Below, in pieces: positions 36,651 through 44,212 of a stretch of DNA of 64,000 nt. This DNA comes from Streptomyces albiflavescens (GTDB lineage Bacteria > Actinomycetota > Actinomycetes > Streptomycetales > Streptomycetaceae), in NCBI RefSeq assembly GCF_014645835.1, contig NZ_BMMM01000001.1:545962-609961 (forward strand), given 5' to 3'. Within the stretch, counting starts at the first letter, position 1. Every line of letters begins with the position of its first letter. The notes beneath the pieces were generated by a model. The model did no database searches and was not told the origin of the DNA. It was given only the letters and a program-made list of their open reading frames with translations. The translations under genes and the position numbers were made by a program.

Positions 36651-37586
36651 TCAGTCGGACATCGCGACGAGGACCCGGCGGTCGCCGGTGAACGGCCGTC
36701 GCCCGTGGGCCAGCAGCACGTTGTCGATGAGCAGCAGATCGCCGCGGCGCCAGTCGACGTCGACGGCGACGGCCAGGCCCCGGTCCCGGATCTGGGTGAC
36801 GTACTCGGCGGGGATGGGGCTCCCGTCGGCGAACTTCACCATCTGCGGCAGCTCGTCCTCGGGGAGGATCGCGGCGAGTTCGGCGGCGGTGTCGTCGCCG
36901 AGCCCGGCGGGGTGCCACTGGTCGGCCTGGTTGAACCAGACCTCGACGCCGGTGACCGGGTGCCGGGTGGTGGACGGGCGCACGGACTCGACGCGCAGGC
37001 TGCCGTCGCGGCGCCAGGTCCACTCGGCGCCGGTGCCGGTCAGGAACTCCTCGACGTCGGCGCGTTCCTTGGTCTCGAAGGTGTCCTGCCAGCTCTTGCC
37101 GAGGCCGAACCCGTCATGCAGGTTCTGCACATAGCGCACTCCGCCCGCGAAGGCCTCGCGCACCTCGTCGTCGAGCGCGGCCAGCCAGCGGGCGGCGTCG
37201 GAGACCGGGGTCGCGCCGCCGCCGCCGGGCGTCACCTCGCAGTAGAAGGCGAGCCGTGTCGGCCAGGCGTGCGCGTAGCTCATCTCGTTGTGCATCGAGA
37301 TGGTGTACTCCTGCGGGTACTCCGTCGACGTGTACACGTTGCCGCCGACCTTGGTGCGCGGCGAGTTGCCGTGGACGTACGCCAGCCGGTGCGGCAGCAG
37401 CCGGTCGAGCGCCTTGTCGAGCGTCTCCGGCGTGACGCCGAATCCGCGGAAGACCAGGCCCTTCTCGCGGACGAGGAGGTCGTCCAGGCCGGGGTCGAGG
37501 GTGTCGATCCGGGCGAGCAGTTCGTCGGCGCCGCCACCGTCCGCGGCCTTGATCTCCAGCGGCGCCCAGGTCTCGGTGTTGGTCAT
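36651..37586 (-). CDS. SyrP/TauD-like Fe(II)/2-oxoglutarate oxygenase 2
   Basis: 311 residues from ATG 37586, overlapping the thioesterase stop as ATGA. It shows the same layout as its neighbour: SPRTKVGGNVYTSTEYP, HNEMSY (HxE near 100), distal His in LLAHGRRPF near 290, and GDRRVLVAMSD at the end. The two paralogues are clearly divergent, so they probably act on different positions or residues and are not redundant. Family precedent (SyrP, AsnO-like enzymes) points to beta-hydroxylation of an Asp/Asn-type or diamino acid residue. Confidence 0.88.
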   Translation of the reverse strand: MTNTETWAPLEIKAADGGGADELLARIDTLDPGLDDLLVREKGLVFRGFGVTPETLDKALDRLLPHRLAYVHGNSPRTKVGGNVYTSTEYPQEYTISMHNEMSYAHAWPTRLAFYCEVTPGGGGATPVSDAARWLAALDDEVREAFAGGVRYVQNLHDGFGLGKSWQDTFETKERADVEEFLTGTGAEWTWRRDGSLRVESVRPSTTRHPVTGVEVWFNQADQWHPAGLGDDTAAELAAILPEDELPQMVKFADGSPIPAEYVTQIRDRGLAVAVDVDWRRGDLLLIDNVLLAHGRRPFTGDRRVLVAMSD

Positions 37587-38380
37587 GGAGCTGTCCTCGC
37601 AGTCGTGACGATCGGGTGGGCGGATGCGCCGGCCCCGATACGGGACGGGTCGAGCCGCGCGGCGATGTCCGCGGTCAGCTCGGCCTCCCGCGGAGCCAGG
37701 TAGAAGTGGTCGCCGGGGAACGCGCGCAGATCGAAGTCGCCCGTGGTCAACTCGGCCCAGGCCGTGACGCGTTCGACATCGCAGCCGGGGTCGGCGACAC
37801 CGACGTACGCGGTGATCGGGGCGCGCAGCCGTGACGGGTTCTCGGGGGCGTAGGTCTCGATGAGGCGGTAGTCGCTGCGCAGCACGGGCAGCAGCAGTTC
37901 GCGCAGTTCGGGTACGCCGTAGGGGTCGCCGCCCAGGGTGCCGAGCCGCCGGACCGAGGCGAGCAGGACGTCGTCGGCGGCCCGGTGCAGGGCGGTGCGG
38001 GGCGCCCGGTGCGGGGCGTTGCGCGCGGACAGGAACGCGTGGACGGGCTCGGGGCCGGTCTCTTGGAGGCGGGCGGCGACCTCGTAGGCCACGGCGGCGC
38101 CCATGCTGTGCCCGAACAGCGCGAGCGGCACGTCGCGGTACTCGGTCAGTGCCACGGCGATCGCGTCGGCGAGCTCGTCCATGGACACGACGCACGGCTC
38201 GGCCATCCGCTCCTGACGTCCGGGGTACCGCACGGCGAGCAGTTCGACATCGCCCGGCAGCCGGATCGACCAGCCGTGGAAGAGCTGGGCGTTGCCGCCG
38301 GCGTGCGGGAAGCACACCAGGCGCACCCGGGGGGTCCGCGCCGCGGGATAGCGGCGGAACCACAGGTCGTCGGAGGTCAC
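37583..38380 (-). CDS. Type II thioesterase
   Basis: 265 residues from GTG 38380, overlapping the ketoreductase stop as GTGA. It is an alpha/beta hydrolase of the editing thioesterase class: [12 protein letters not shown] near 23, nucleophile elbow GHSMGAA near 98, Asp near GVADPGCD about 208, and His in GDHFYL near 236. Such enzymes clear misprimed or stalled acyl groups from carrier proteins. Because the assembly line has a PBP-like release domain, this is the only classical thioesterase in the cluster. Confidence 0.92.
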   Translation of the reverse strand: MTSDDLWFRRYPAARTPRVRLVCFPHAGGNAQLFHGWSIRLPGDVELLAVRYPGRQERMAEPCVVSMDELADAIAVALTEYRDVPLALFGHSMGAAVAYEVAARLQETGPEPVHAFLSARNAPHRAPRTALHRAADDVLLASVRRLGTLGGDPYGVPELRELLLPVLRSDYRLIETYAPENPSRLRAPITAYVGVADPGCDVERVTAWAELTTGDFDLRAFPGDHFYLAPREAELTADIAARLDPSRIGAGASAHPIVTTARTAP

Positions 38381-39129
38381 AGGGCCATGCCTCCGTCGAC
38401 GCGCAGCACCTGACCGGTGATGTACGCGGCCTGCGGGGAGACCAGGAACGAGACGAGGTCGGCGACTTCGTCGGCCTGCCCGAACCGCCCCAGTGGAATA
38501 CGGGTGAGGGCGCCCTTCACGACGTCCTCGGGCAGTCCCGCGACCATCTCGGTCTCGATGAACCCGGGGGCGATGGCGTTGGCCCGTATCCCGTAGCGCC
38601 CGGCCTCCTTGGCCAGCGACTGGGTGAGGCCGATGATGCCCGCCTTGGACGCCGAGTAATTGGCCTGGCCCGCGTTGCCCGCGACCCCGGCGACCGACGA
38701 GAGGGTGACGACGGCTCCCGCGCGCTCCCGGATCATCGGCCGGATGACGGAGCGCAGCAGGTGGTAGGTGCCGCTCAGGTTGGTCCCTACGACGGAGTGC
38801 CAGTCCTCGTCCCCCATCAGGGCGAGTGGCCGGTCCCGGGTGATGCCCGCGGACGTCACCACGGCGTCGGGGGTGCCGAGCTCCGCCTCCACCGCGGTGA
38901 CGAACTCCTGCACCTCCGCGCGGACGGCGACGTCCACCCGGCTGACCAGCGCCCGGCGCCCCGCGTCCTCGATCTCCTTCTGCACCAGCTGCGCCGCCGC
39001 CTCGTCCGACCGGTAGCAGATCGCGACATCGAAACCGTCCTGCGCCAGTCGTACGGCGACGGAACGTCCGATGCCCCGCGACCCACCGGTCACCACCGCC
39101 ACCCGTGCCGCGCTGCCGTCCCGTCCCAT
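38377..39129 (-). CDS. 3-oxoacyl-ACP reductase (FabG-like SDR)
   Basis: 250 residues from ATG 39129, the first gene of operon 1. The cofactor motif TGGSRGIGR near 15, NNAG-equivalent [10 protein letters not shown] near 90, catalytic Ser in TLSSVAG near 143, and YSASKAG (Tyr and Lys near 157-161) mark a classical short-chain dehydrogenase. FabG reduces 3-oxoacyl-ACP to 3-hydroxyacyl-ACP with NADPH. Together with KAS III and the ACP in this operon it suggests that a 3-hydroxyacyl or fully processed acyl starter is made. GAGGGGG precedes the start. Confidence 0.92.
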   Translation of the reverse strand: MGRDGSAARVAVVTGGSRGIGRSVAVRLAQDGFDVAICYRSDEAAAQLVQKEIEDAGRRALVSRVDVAVRAEVQEFVTAVEAELGTPDAVVTSAGITRDRPLALMGDEDWHSVVGTNLSGTYHLLRSVIRPMIRERAGAVVTLSSVAGVAGNAGQANYSASKAGIIGLTQSLAKEAGRYGIRANAIAPGFIETEMVAGLPEDVVKGALTRIPLGRFGQADEVADLVSFLVSPQAAYITGQVLRVDGGMAL

Positions 39130-39177
39130 GTCCGAGCCCCCTCATCCGTTCGAGTGAGTCGAGCGTGGGTTCGGTCG

Positions 39178-39195
39178 CTATATGGGGCCTATACG
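39178..39195 (-). promoter_or_regulatory. Candidate SARP operator of operon 1
   Basis: On the minus strand CGTATAG (39189-39195), spacer GCCC, CATATAG (39178-39184): two heptamers with an 11-bp period, 49 bp before the FabG ATG. The string GTATAGGCCCC is shared with the element before the MbtH/NRPS operon (20096-20113). I see no clear -10 at the expected 8-bp distance, so the TATAG units may double as promoter. Confidence 0.55.
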
Positions 39196-39307
39196 GTGTC
39201 CAGCACGGCCGTTCGAGACGGGGGCGGTGCCGGGGCCGACGCCCCGGATGGCCGGTGCGGCGGCCTGGGCTTAGCGTTCTGAGGGGGCTCGCTGCGGAAG
39301 GAACGCC

Positions 39308-40072
39308 ATGAAGCTCGACAGGCCGGTGACCGGCGGACCCTGCTGGACCGAGCTCGGGACCAGCGATCTGGCGGCGGCCAAGCGCTTCTACGCCGACCTG
39401 TTCGGCTGGCGCCCGGTGACGGATCCGCGCCAGGAGGCGGGCGGCTACACGGTGGCGCACCTGGGTGACGCCGCGGTCGCGGCGATCACACCGCTGTACC
39501 AGGACTCACAGCCGGTCGCCTGGAGTGTGTCGTTCGCGGTGGCCGACGCGGACGCCACCGCGGAAGCCCTGACCGCCGCCGGCGGCACGGTGGTCCTCGG
39601 CCCGATGGACGTGTTCGACGTGGGCCGGTTCGCAGTGGCTCTCGACCCGGGCGGCGCGGCCTTCCAGCTCTGGCAGGCGCGGGCCTTCCCCGGCGCGGGG
39701 CTGTTCAACGCTCCCGGCGCGCTCGGCTGGGTGGAGCTGATGACCCGCGCCCCGGACCTGGTCAAGGAGTTCTACACGACGGTGTTCGGCTGGACCGTGA
39801 CCGCCTCGGAGTACTACCCGCAGTGGGGCATCGACGGTGCCGACTTCGGGGGCATGGTGACGATGGACGACAAGTTTCCGCACGAGGTGCCGTCGCACTG
39901 GCTGCCGTACTTCGCCGTCGAGGACGTGGACGCCACGGCGGACGCCGCCGTCCAGGCCGGCGGAAACATCCTCATGGAGCCCACGTCCGTACCGGACGGC
40001 CCGCGCATCGCCGTCCTGCGGGACCCGCAGGGGGCCGCGTTCGGTGTGCATGTCGCGGGCGAGGAGGGCTAG
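39308..40072 (+). CDS. Two-domain VOC (glyoxalase-like) protein
   Basis: 254 residues from ATG 39308, with AAGGA upstream. It holds two tandem vicinal-oxygen-chelate units: residues about 8-120 (start GGPCWTELGTSD) and about 135-250 (start GALGWVELMTRA), each ending in a DPxGAAF strand. This is the layout of the CFP32/hydroxylase-like VOC proteins common in actinobacteria, whose substrate is usually unknown. It is divergent from the NRPS operon and probably marks the cluster edge. Its TAG stop is part of a MITE-like element end. Confidence 0.88.
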   Translation: MKLDRPVTGGPCWTELGTSDLAAAKRFYADLFGWRPVTDPRQEAGGYTVAHLGDAAVAAITPLYQDSQPVAWSVSFAVADADATAEALTAAGGTVVLGPMDVFDVGRFAVALDPGGAAFQLWQARAFPGAGLFNAPGALGWVELMTRAPDLVKEFYTTVFGWTVTASEYYPQWGIDGADFGGMVTMDDKFPHEVPSHWLPYFAVEDVDATADAAVQAGGNILMEPTSVPDGPRIAVLRDPQGAAFGVHVAGEEG

Positions 40073-40237
40073 GGGGCTTCTGATGGATCTCCGCGGCGTC
40101 GCGACGCCCGGCACGCACTCTCGCCGCACCGGACAAAAGCCCTAGTAGCTCCGCTACGAGGACTTCCGCCCGGCACGCCGAGAGCACGCACCGAACGCCG
40201 CTCCTTCTTCCACGGAGATCCATCAGAAACCCCCTAG
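40069..40237. mobile_element. MITE-like element with 25-bp terminal inverted repeats
   Basis: The ends 40069-40093 and 40213-40237 are inverted copies matching at 24 of 25 positions, both starting with CTAG. CTAG could be a 4-bp target duplication, being itself palindromic. The 119-bp interior has no ORF but holds further inverted segments, such as TAGTAGCTCCGCTACGA. The left end coincides with the TAG stop of the VOC gene. Short, non-coding and flanked by inverted repeats, it fits a non-autonomous insertion or a dispersed Streptomyces repeat that can also terminate transcription. Confidence 0.65.
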
Positions 40238-40483
40238 GCCCAATGCAGTTGCCTTAACTGGCCACAACGACTCGCCCCCGCCGAGACAACGCGGCCGGTC
40301 ATGGAGGTGCGCTGCGAACCCGACCATGATCCAGACTGCGACCCCGACCGCCAGCGCCCGCCCGTGTGTGGGGAGGGCTTTGGGCGCCCGCCGAGGGCAA
40401 TGGCCTCATCGACTTCTTCACCTCGACGCAGACGATCCTCGGCATCGGGGCCGGCCTGATCGCGCTGGCGCTTCGGGGGGCGT
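40238..40483. other. Gene-free stretch, possible relic
   Basis: No convincing gene is seen. A plus-strand reading frame near 40366-40483 gives a hydrophobic string (FFTSTQTILGIGAGLIALAL) that looks like one membrane helix, but it lacks a ribosome site and runs into the kinase gene on the other strand. It could be the relic of a small membrane protein. Confidence 0.3.
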
Positions 40484-41596
40484 TCACCGGTTCCGCTCGA
40501 CGGGCAGTTCCAGGCAAAGCTCGTAGCCTCCTTGGTCCGTGGGGCCGGATGTGACGGTGCCGCCAAGGATCTCGGCTCGTTGGGCCAGGCCGACCAGGCC
40601 GTGGTGGGCGCTCGGCAGGGCGAACGCGGGTCGGGTGGGGGCGGTGTTGGTGATGGTGGTGCAGAGGGCACCGCCCCTGTGGTTGATGCGGACGGTTGCA
40701 GTGGCGCCGGGGGCGTGCTTGCGGACGTTGGTCAACGCTTCCTGAACGGTGCGGTAGACGGCACGCTGGACCGTGGGCGGAAGCTCGTCGGGCAGGTCGG
40801 TTTCCAGCTTCGCTTCGATGCCGCTGGCGTCGACCAGGCACTCCAAGTCAGCGAGGGAAGGCTGGGGGGTGAGCTCGGTGGGTCTGCTGCCGGATGCCCG
40901 CAGAACGCTGACCATGTGCCGCAGTTCTTCCAGGGTCTGCACGCTGAGGCGGCGGATTGTGGCCGCAGCCTGTCTCGTTTCGGCGTCCTGGCCGCCCACC
41001 TGGAGCGCTCCGGCCTGTACGGCGATGAGGCTGACCTGGTGGGAGACCACGTCGTGCATCTCCCGGGCGAGCTGGGCGCGCTCCTTCGCCAGAACGTTCT
41101 GGGCGGTCAACAGCCGTTCGTGCTCGCGGGCTTCGGAGATGTCGGCGAGCCGAAGGGAGAGTTCGCGTCGGGCCTGGACGAGTTGGCCCAGGAAGACGGG
41201 AGCGGCTGCGGTGGCCAGGGCGTAGCTGAGGTGGAAGAGGTTGTTCGTCTGGGCCATCTCGGAGGCATCCATGGACGACCACGGCCAGGGCAGGAAGTCG
41301 GTGACCGCGTAGATCAGGGCGCAGCCGCCCAGCAGGAGACGGTGGCGGCTGAGCGAGGAGAGCGTGTACAGCGCGGCCATGGGGGCCACCGCCGCGTCGG
41401 TGACCAGGGCGGTGGGAAGCGTCAGGACAAAGGTCGTCAGTGGCAAGCGGCGACGCAACGTGAGCGCGAGAGCGCCGAGCAGCGAGCCGGCCATGGCCGG
41501 TTGCTCCCCGGTGCCGACGTGACTCCATGCGTCCGCCAGCGCGAACCCGACGAGGACGGTGTCGAGCAGCAGAATGGGCGGCCGGCGGAGGCTCAC
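40484..41596 (-). CDS. Sensor histidine kinase (NarL/DesK type)
   Basis: 370 residues from GTG 41596, overlapping the response regulator stop as GTGA. Four to five membrane helices occupy residues about 8-140, followed by a coiled segment. The phospho-acceptor His is in LAREMHDVVSHQVSLI (near 183), in the HisKA_3 form. The ATPase N-box reads EALTNVRKHAPG near 290, with a final G-box HHGLVGLAQRAEILGG. The input domain is membrane-embedded, with no large extracellular sensor. It pairs with the adjacent regulator; the stimulus is unknown. Confidence 0.92.
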   Translation of the reverse strand: MSLRRPPILLLDTVLVGFALADAWSHVGTGEQPAMAGSLLGALALTLRRRLPLTTFVLTLPTALVTDAAVAPMAALYTLSSLSRHRLLLGGCALIYAVTDFLPWPWSSMDASEMAQTNNLFHLSYALATAAAPVFLGQLVQARRELSLRLADISEAREHERLLTAQNVLAKERAQLAREMHDVVSHQVSLIAVQAGALQVGGQDAETRQAAATIRRLSVQTLEELRHMVSVLRASGSRPTELTPQPSLADLECLVDASGIEAKLETDLPDELPPTVQRAVYRTVQEALTNVRKHAPGATATVRINHRGGALCTTITNTAPTRPAFALPSAHHGLVGLAQRAEILGGTVTSGPTDQGGYELCLELPVERNR

Positions 41597-42255
41597 CGGG
41601 CACCCTCGCCCTCAGGCGTGAGCAGGCCCGAGCGCTCGGCGATCAGAGCCGCCTGGACGCGGCTGCTGACCTGCAGTTTGGCGAGGACGTTGGTGACGTG
41701 GCCCTTGACGGTGCCGGTGCTCAGGTGCAGCCGTTCACCGATGTCGGGGTTGGCGAGTCCTTCGGCCATGAGGACGAGCACGGCACGCTCGCGCTCGGTC
41801 AGCCGGTCGGCGAGACGGGCGGCGGGCTCGCGAACGCCATTGCCGAGGTAGCCGTCCACCACCAGGCGGGTGACCTGGGACGACAGCGCGGTCTCGCCCT
41901 GGGCCAGGGTGCGCACAAGGTGGGGAAGCTGCTCGGGGTCGGTGTCCTTCAGCAGGAATCCGGCGGCGCCCGAGCGCAAGGCGGTCGCCACGTATTCGTC
42001 GGTGTCGAACGTGGTGAGCATGGCCACCACCGGGGGCTGCGGCATGCTGCGGAGGTCGGCCAGAATGGTGAGCCCGTCCACGTCCGGCATTCGGATGTCG
42101 AGCAGGACGACGTCAGGCTGCAGCTCCTGTGCAGTGCGCACGGCCTGGCCACCGGGTACCGCCGCGACGACCTCGATGTCGTTCGCCGTATTGAGAATGT
42201 GCGTGAAACCCGTGCGGATCAAGGATTCGTCATCGACCACCAGTACCCGGATCAC
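41593..42255 (-). CDS. NarL/FixJ-family response regulator
   Basis: 220 residues from GTG 42255 (MIRVLVVDDES). The receiver domain has the acidic pocket DDE, the phospho-Asp in VVLLDIRMPDVDG near 54, and the switch Thr/Lys at MLTTFDTDE and LLKDT. A LuxR-type HTH occupies residues about 148-212 (LTERERAVLVLMAEGLANPDIGERL and STGTVKGHVTNVL). It is coupled to the kinase gene. The divergent membrane acyltransferase-like gene across a 259-bp gap is a possible target. Confidence 0.93.
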   Translation of the reverse strand: MIRVLVVDDESLIRTGFTHILNTANDIEVVAAVPGGQAVRTAQELQPDVVLLDIRMPDVDGLTILADLRSMPQPPVVAMLTTFDTDEYVATALRSGAAGFLLKDTDPEQLPHLVRTLAQGETALSSQVTRLVVDGYLGNGVREPAARLADRLTERERAVLVLMAEGLANPDIGERLHLSTGTVKGHVTNVLAKLQVSSRVQAALIAERSGLLTPEGEGAR

Positions 42256-42388
42256 GTGCGCTCCGCTCGTCGCATGCCCGCCGTTCGATGCGTACCACCG
42301 CGGGAGCCGTCTCCAGGCGACCGGCACGAAACACCCGCCGTTTGGCGGCGTGCTCTCAGCCGGTCGGCCGGGGCACGGGGCGCGCTGA

Positions 42389-42498
42389 GGGTGCCCCGGC
42401 CGGTTGGCAAGGGTTGCCTTGGCCGGTCGGCAGGGGTGGCTTCGGCCGGGCGGAGGGGTGCCTTCGGAAGGCCGCCGGGGTGGCTTGGGCGGGTCGCC
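42389..42498. repeat. Five 22-bp tandem repeats
   Basis: Five imperfect copies begin at 42389, 42411, 42433, 42455 and 42477, with consensus near GGGGTGGCTTCGGCCGGTCG. They fill the gap between the divergent response regulator (GTG 42255) and membrane protein (ATG 42515) genes. Two helical turns per unit would place copies on the same DNA face, so a binding array is possible; a neutral minisatellite is equally likely. Confidence 0.7.
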
Positions 42499-42514
42499 GG
42501 TCAACACATGAGGC

Positions 42515-43777
42515 ATGACCCAGCAAACACTCTTCTTCGAGCCGACAGACGTGTCACCGTCACTTGAGGGTGACCGTTTCCCGGTCCCCGCCGTCAGGTC
42601 CTCGGCGGGGCGGCTGATCGGTATCGACCTGGCTCGCGGACTCGCGGTATTCGGTATGTACTCCGCCCACGTCGGGCCCGACGTGACGGTCGGCGGCCCA
42701 GTGGGGTTCCTGCTGGAGACGGCGCGTGGTCGCTCCGCCGCCCTCTTCGCACTGCTCGCCGGCTTCTCCCTGGTCGTCATCACCGGCCGCCCGCACCCCC
42801 GTACCGGGCGCGCAGGCCGTCAAGCAGTGGTCAGGATCGCGATCCGCGCCATCGTCCTGCTGGCGCTCGGTTACGCGTTGACCGCCCTGGACACCGACGT
42901 CGACGTGATCCTCAGCTTCTACGGGCTGCTCTTCCTGACCGTCCTCCCGCTGTACCGACTGCGGGCAGGGACGCTCGCCCTCATCGCTGCCGTAAGTGCA
43001 CTGATCCTGCCCCAAATCTTGTACGTGATCAGAACGTCCATCGAGGGCGGGAACTGGGCGGACGCCGTCACCGCTCGTGACCCGTTGGCCCTGATCAACG
43101 GCACGGACGGCATCATCGAGCTCTTGTTCACCGGCGAGTATCCGGTGCTCACCTGGATCCCGTTCCTGATCGCGGGCATGGCGGTGGCCCGTCTGGACCT
43201 CACTCGGACGGGCACTCGATCCCGGCTCTCGCTCGTCGGCGGGGCGCTCGTCCTGCTGGGCTACGGCGGCTCATGGCTTGCCCTGCGCCTGGTCCCCCAC
43301 GCTCTTTCCGCCGTCGCCTCCGCCACGGGCGGCGGCTCGGCATCGTCTGCCTGGTGGTCCGACACCGTCGGCGAACCCAAGGGCCACACCCCCCTCGTCT
43401 GGTTGCTGGTGGCCGCACCGCACAGCCAGACGACCTTCTCCATCGCCGGCAACACCGGAGTCGCCCTCTGCGTCGTCGCTGCGTGCCTGACCGTCGCCGA
43501 ACGGATGCCGCGCCTCACGCGCCTGACCGGACCCGTTGCCGCGGTCGGTATGACAGCGCTGACCGGCTACGTCCTGCACATCGTCGCGCTGTGGTTCTTC
43601 AGCGATGTCTGGTACGTGGCCGCGCTCGAGGGGCAGACCCTGTCCGCCCTGACGGTGCTGTTCGGCTTCATCGCAGCCGCCACGCTCCTTGCGACTGTGT
43701 GGACCCGACTGTTTCGGCGCGGCCCCTTGGAGCAACTTCTCCACATCGCCACCCAACCGGCACGGAACATCAAATAA
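42515..43777 (+). CDS. Polytopic membrane protein, HGSNAT/DUF418-type acyltransferase-like
   Basis: 420 residues from ATG 42515, with GAGG close upstream. After a polar N-terminus, GRLIGIDLARGLAVFGMYSAHVG is the first-helix signature of the heparan-alpha-glucosaminide N-acetyltransferase/DUF418 clan, and about ten hydrophobic helices follow. GYVLHIVALWFF near 350 resembles the conserved late helix of that group. Members move acyl groups across the membrane, but substrates in actinobacteria are mostly unknown. It is divergent from the two-component system, which might control it. Confidence 0.75.
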   Translation: MTQQTLFFEPTDVSPSLEGDRFPVPAVRSSAGRLIGIDLARGLAVFGMYSAHVGPDVTVGGPVGFLLETARGRSAALFALLAGFSLVVITGRPHPRTGRAGRQAVVRIAIRAIVLLALGYALTALDTDVDVILSFYGLLFLTVLPLYRLRAGTLALIAAVSALILPQILYVIRTSIEGGNWADAVTARDPLALINGTDGIIELLFTGEYPVLTWIPFLIAGMAVARLDLTRTGTRSRLSLVGGALVLLGYGGSWLALRLVPHALSAVASATGGGSASSAWWSDTVGEPKGHTPLVWLLVAAPHSQTTFSIAGNTGVALCVVAACLTVAERMPRLTRLTGPVAAVGMTALTGYVLHIVALWFFSDVWYVAALEGQTLSALTVLFGFIAAATLLATVWTRLFRRGPLEQLLHIATQPARNIK

Positions 43778-44212
43778 GGCGGATGCGGTGCCGGCATGTG
43801 GGATGCGTCCCGCAACGGAAGCATGAACACCAGCAGCGCGTAAGCGGGCCTGGCTCAGTCATCGAGCGGGCCCGCTGCATGCACGAGGCCACCGCCCAGA
43901 CAGTTCACAGTGGGAGGTCGCGCCAGCACCCTCCCGGCCTTGCCGCGTGATCTTTCCCTACCGTCAACCCTTCCACCCCTGCCATGTCCGGCGGATACCC
44001 GGATACCTGCTTGGTGGCGTTGCCTGTCTTCTCCGGCTCTCTCCACGCAGGCCGACCGTCTCGACGAGCGGGGTGCGCCTGTCCTCGTCGGAGCTCCGAT
44101 GCGCCGGAAGGCGGCATACGCGGCACGGGACAGTCCGTCGACTGCGGACACAGCTACCGCGTCGCAGAGGGCGTAGCGCGGGGTGGTCTTGGGCAGCCCC
44201 GGAAGCCGGGCC
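43778..44212. other. 435-bp region without a recognisable gene
   Basis: A hairpin with an 8-bp stem (AGCGGGCC at 43843-43850 and its complement at 43869-43876) may terminate the membrane-protein gene. The rest holds only short overlapping frames on both strands with no family resemblance or ribosome site. Nothing else is supported. Confidence 0.45.

Noticed and set aside
36651..37586. Radical halogenase of the SyrB2 type
   Set aside because: The iron-binding motif is HxE (HNEMSY); halogenases of that type have Ala or Gly in place of the acidic ligand.
38381..39460. N-terminal extension of the thioesterase frame
   Set aside because: It runs through the ketoreductase gene and the promoter in a different frame; GTG 38380 overlaps the ketoreductase stop.
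42389..42498. CRISPR array
   Set aside because: The 22-bp units are directly abutting with no unique spacers and no cas genes are present; it is a tandem repeat.
43855..44176. Small ORFs between the membrane acyltransferase and glycoside hydrolase genes
   Set aside because: Frames overlap on both strands with no ribosome site or family resemblance; left as gene-free.
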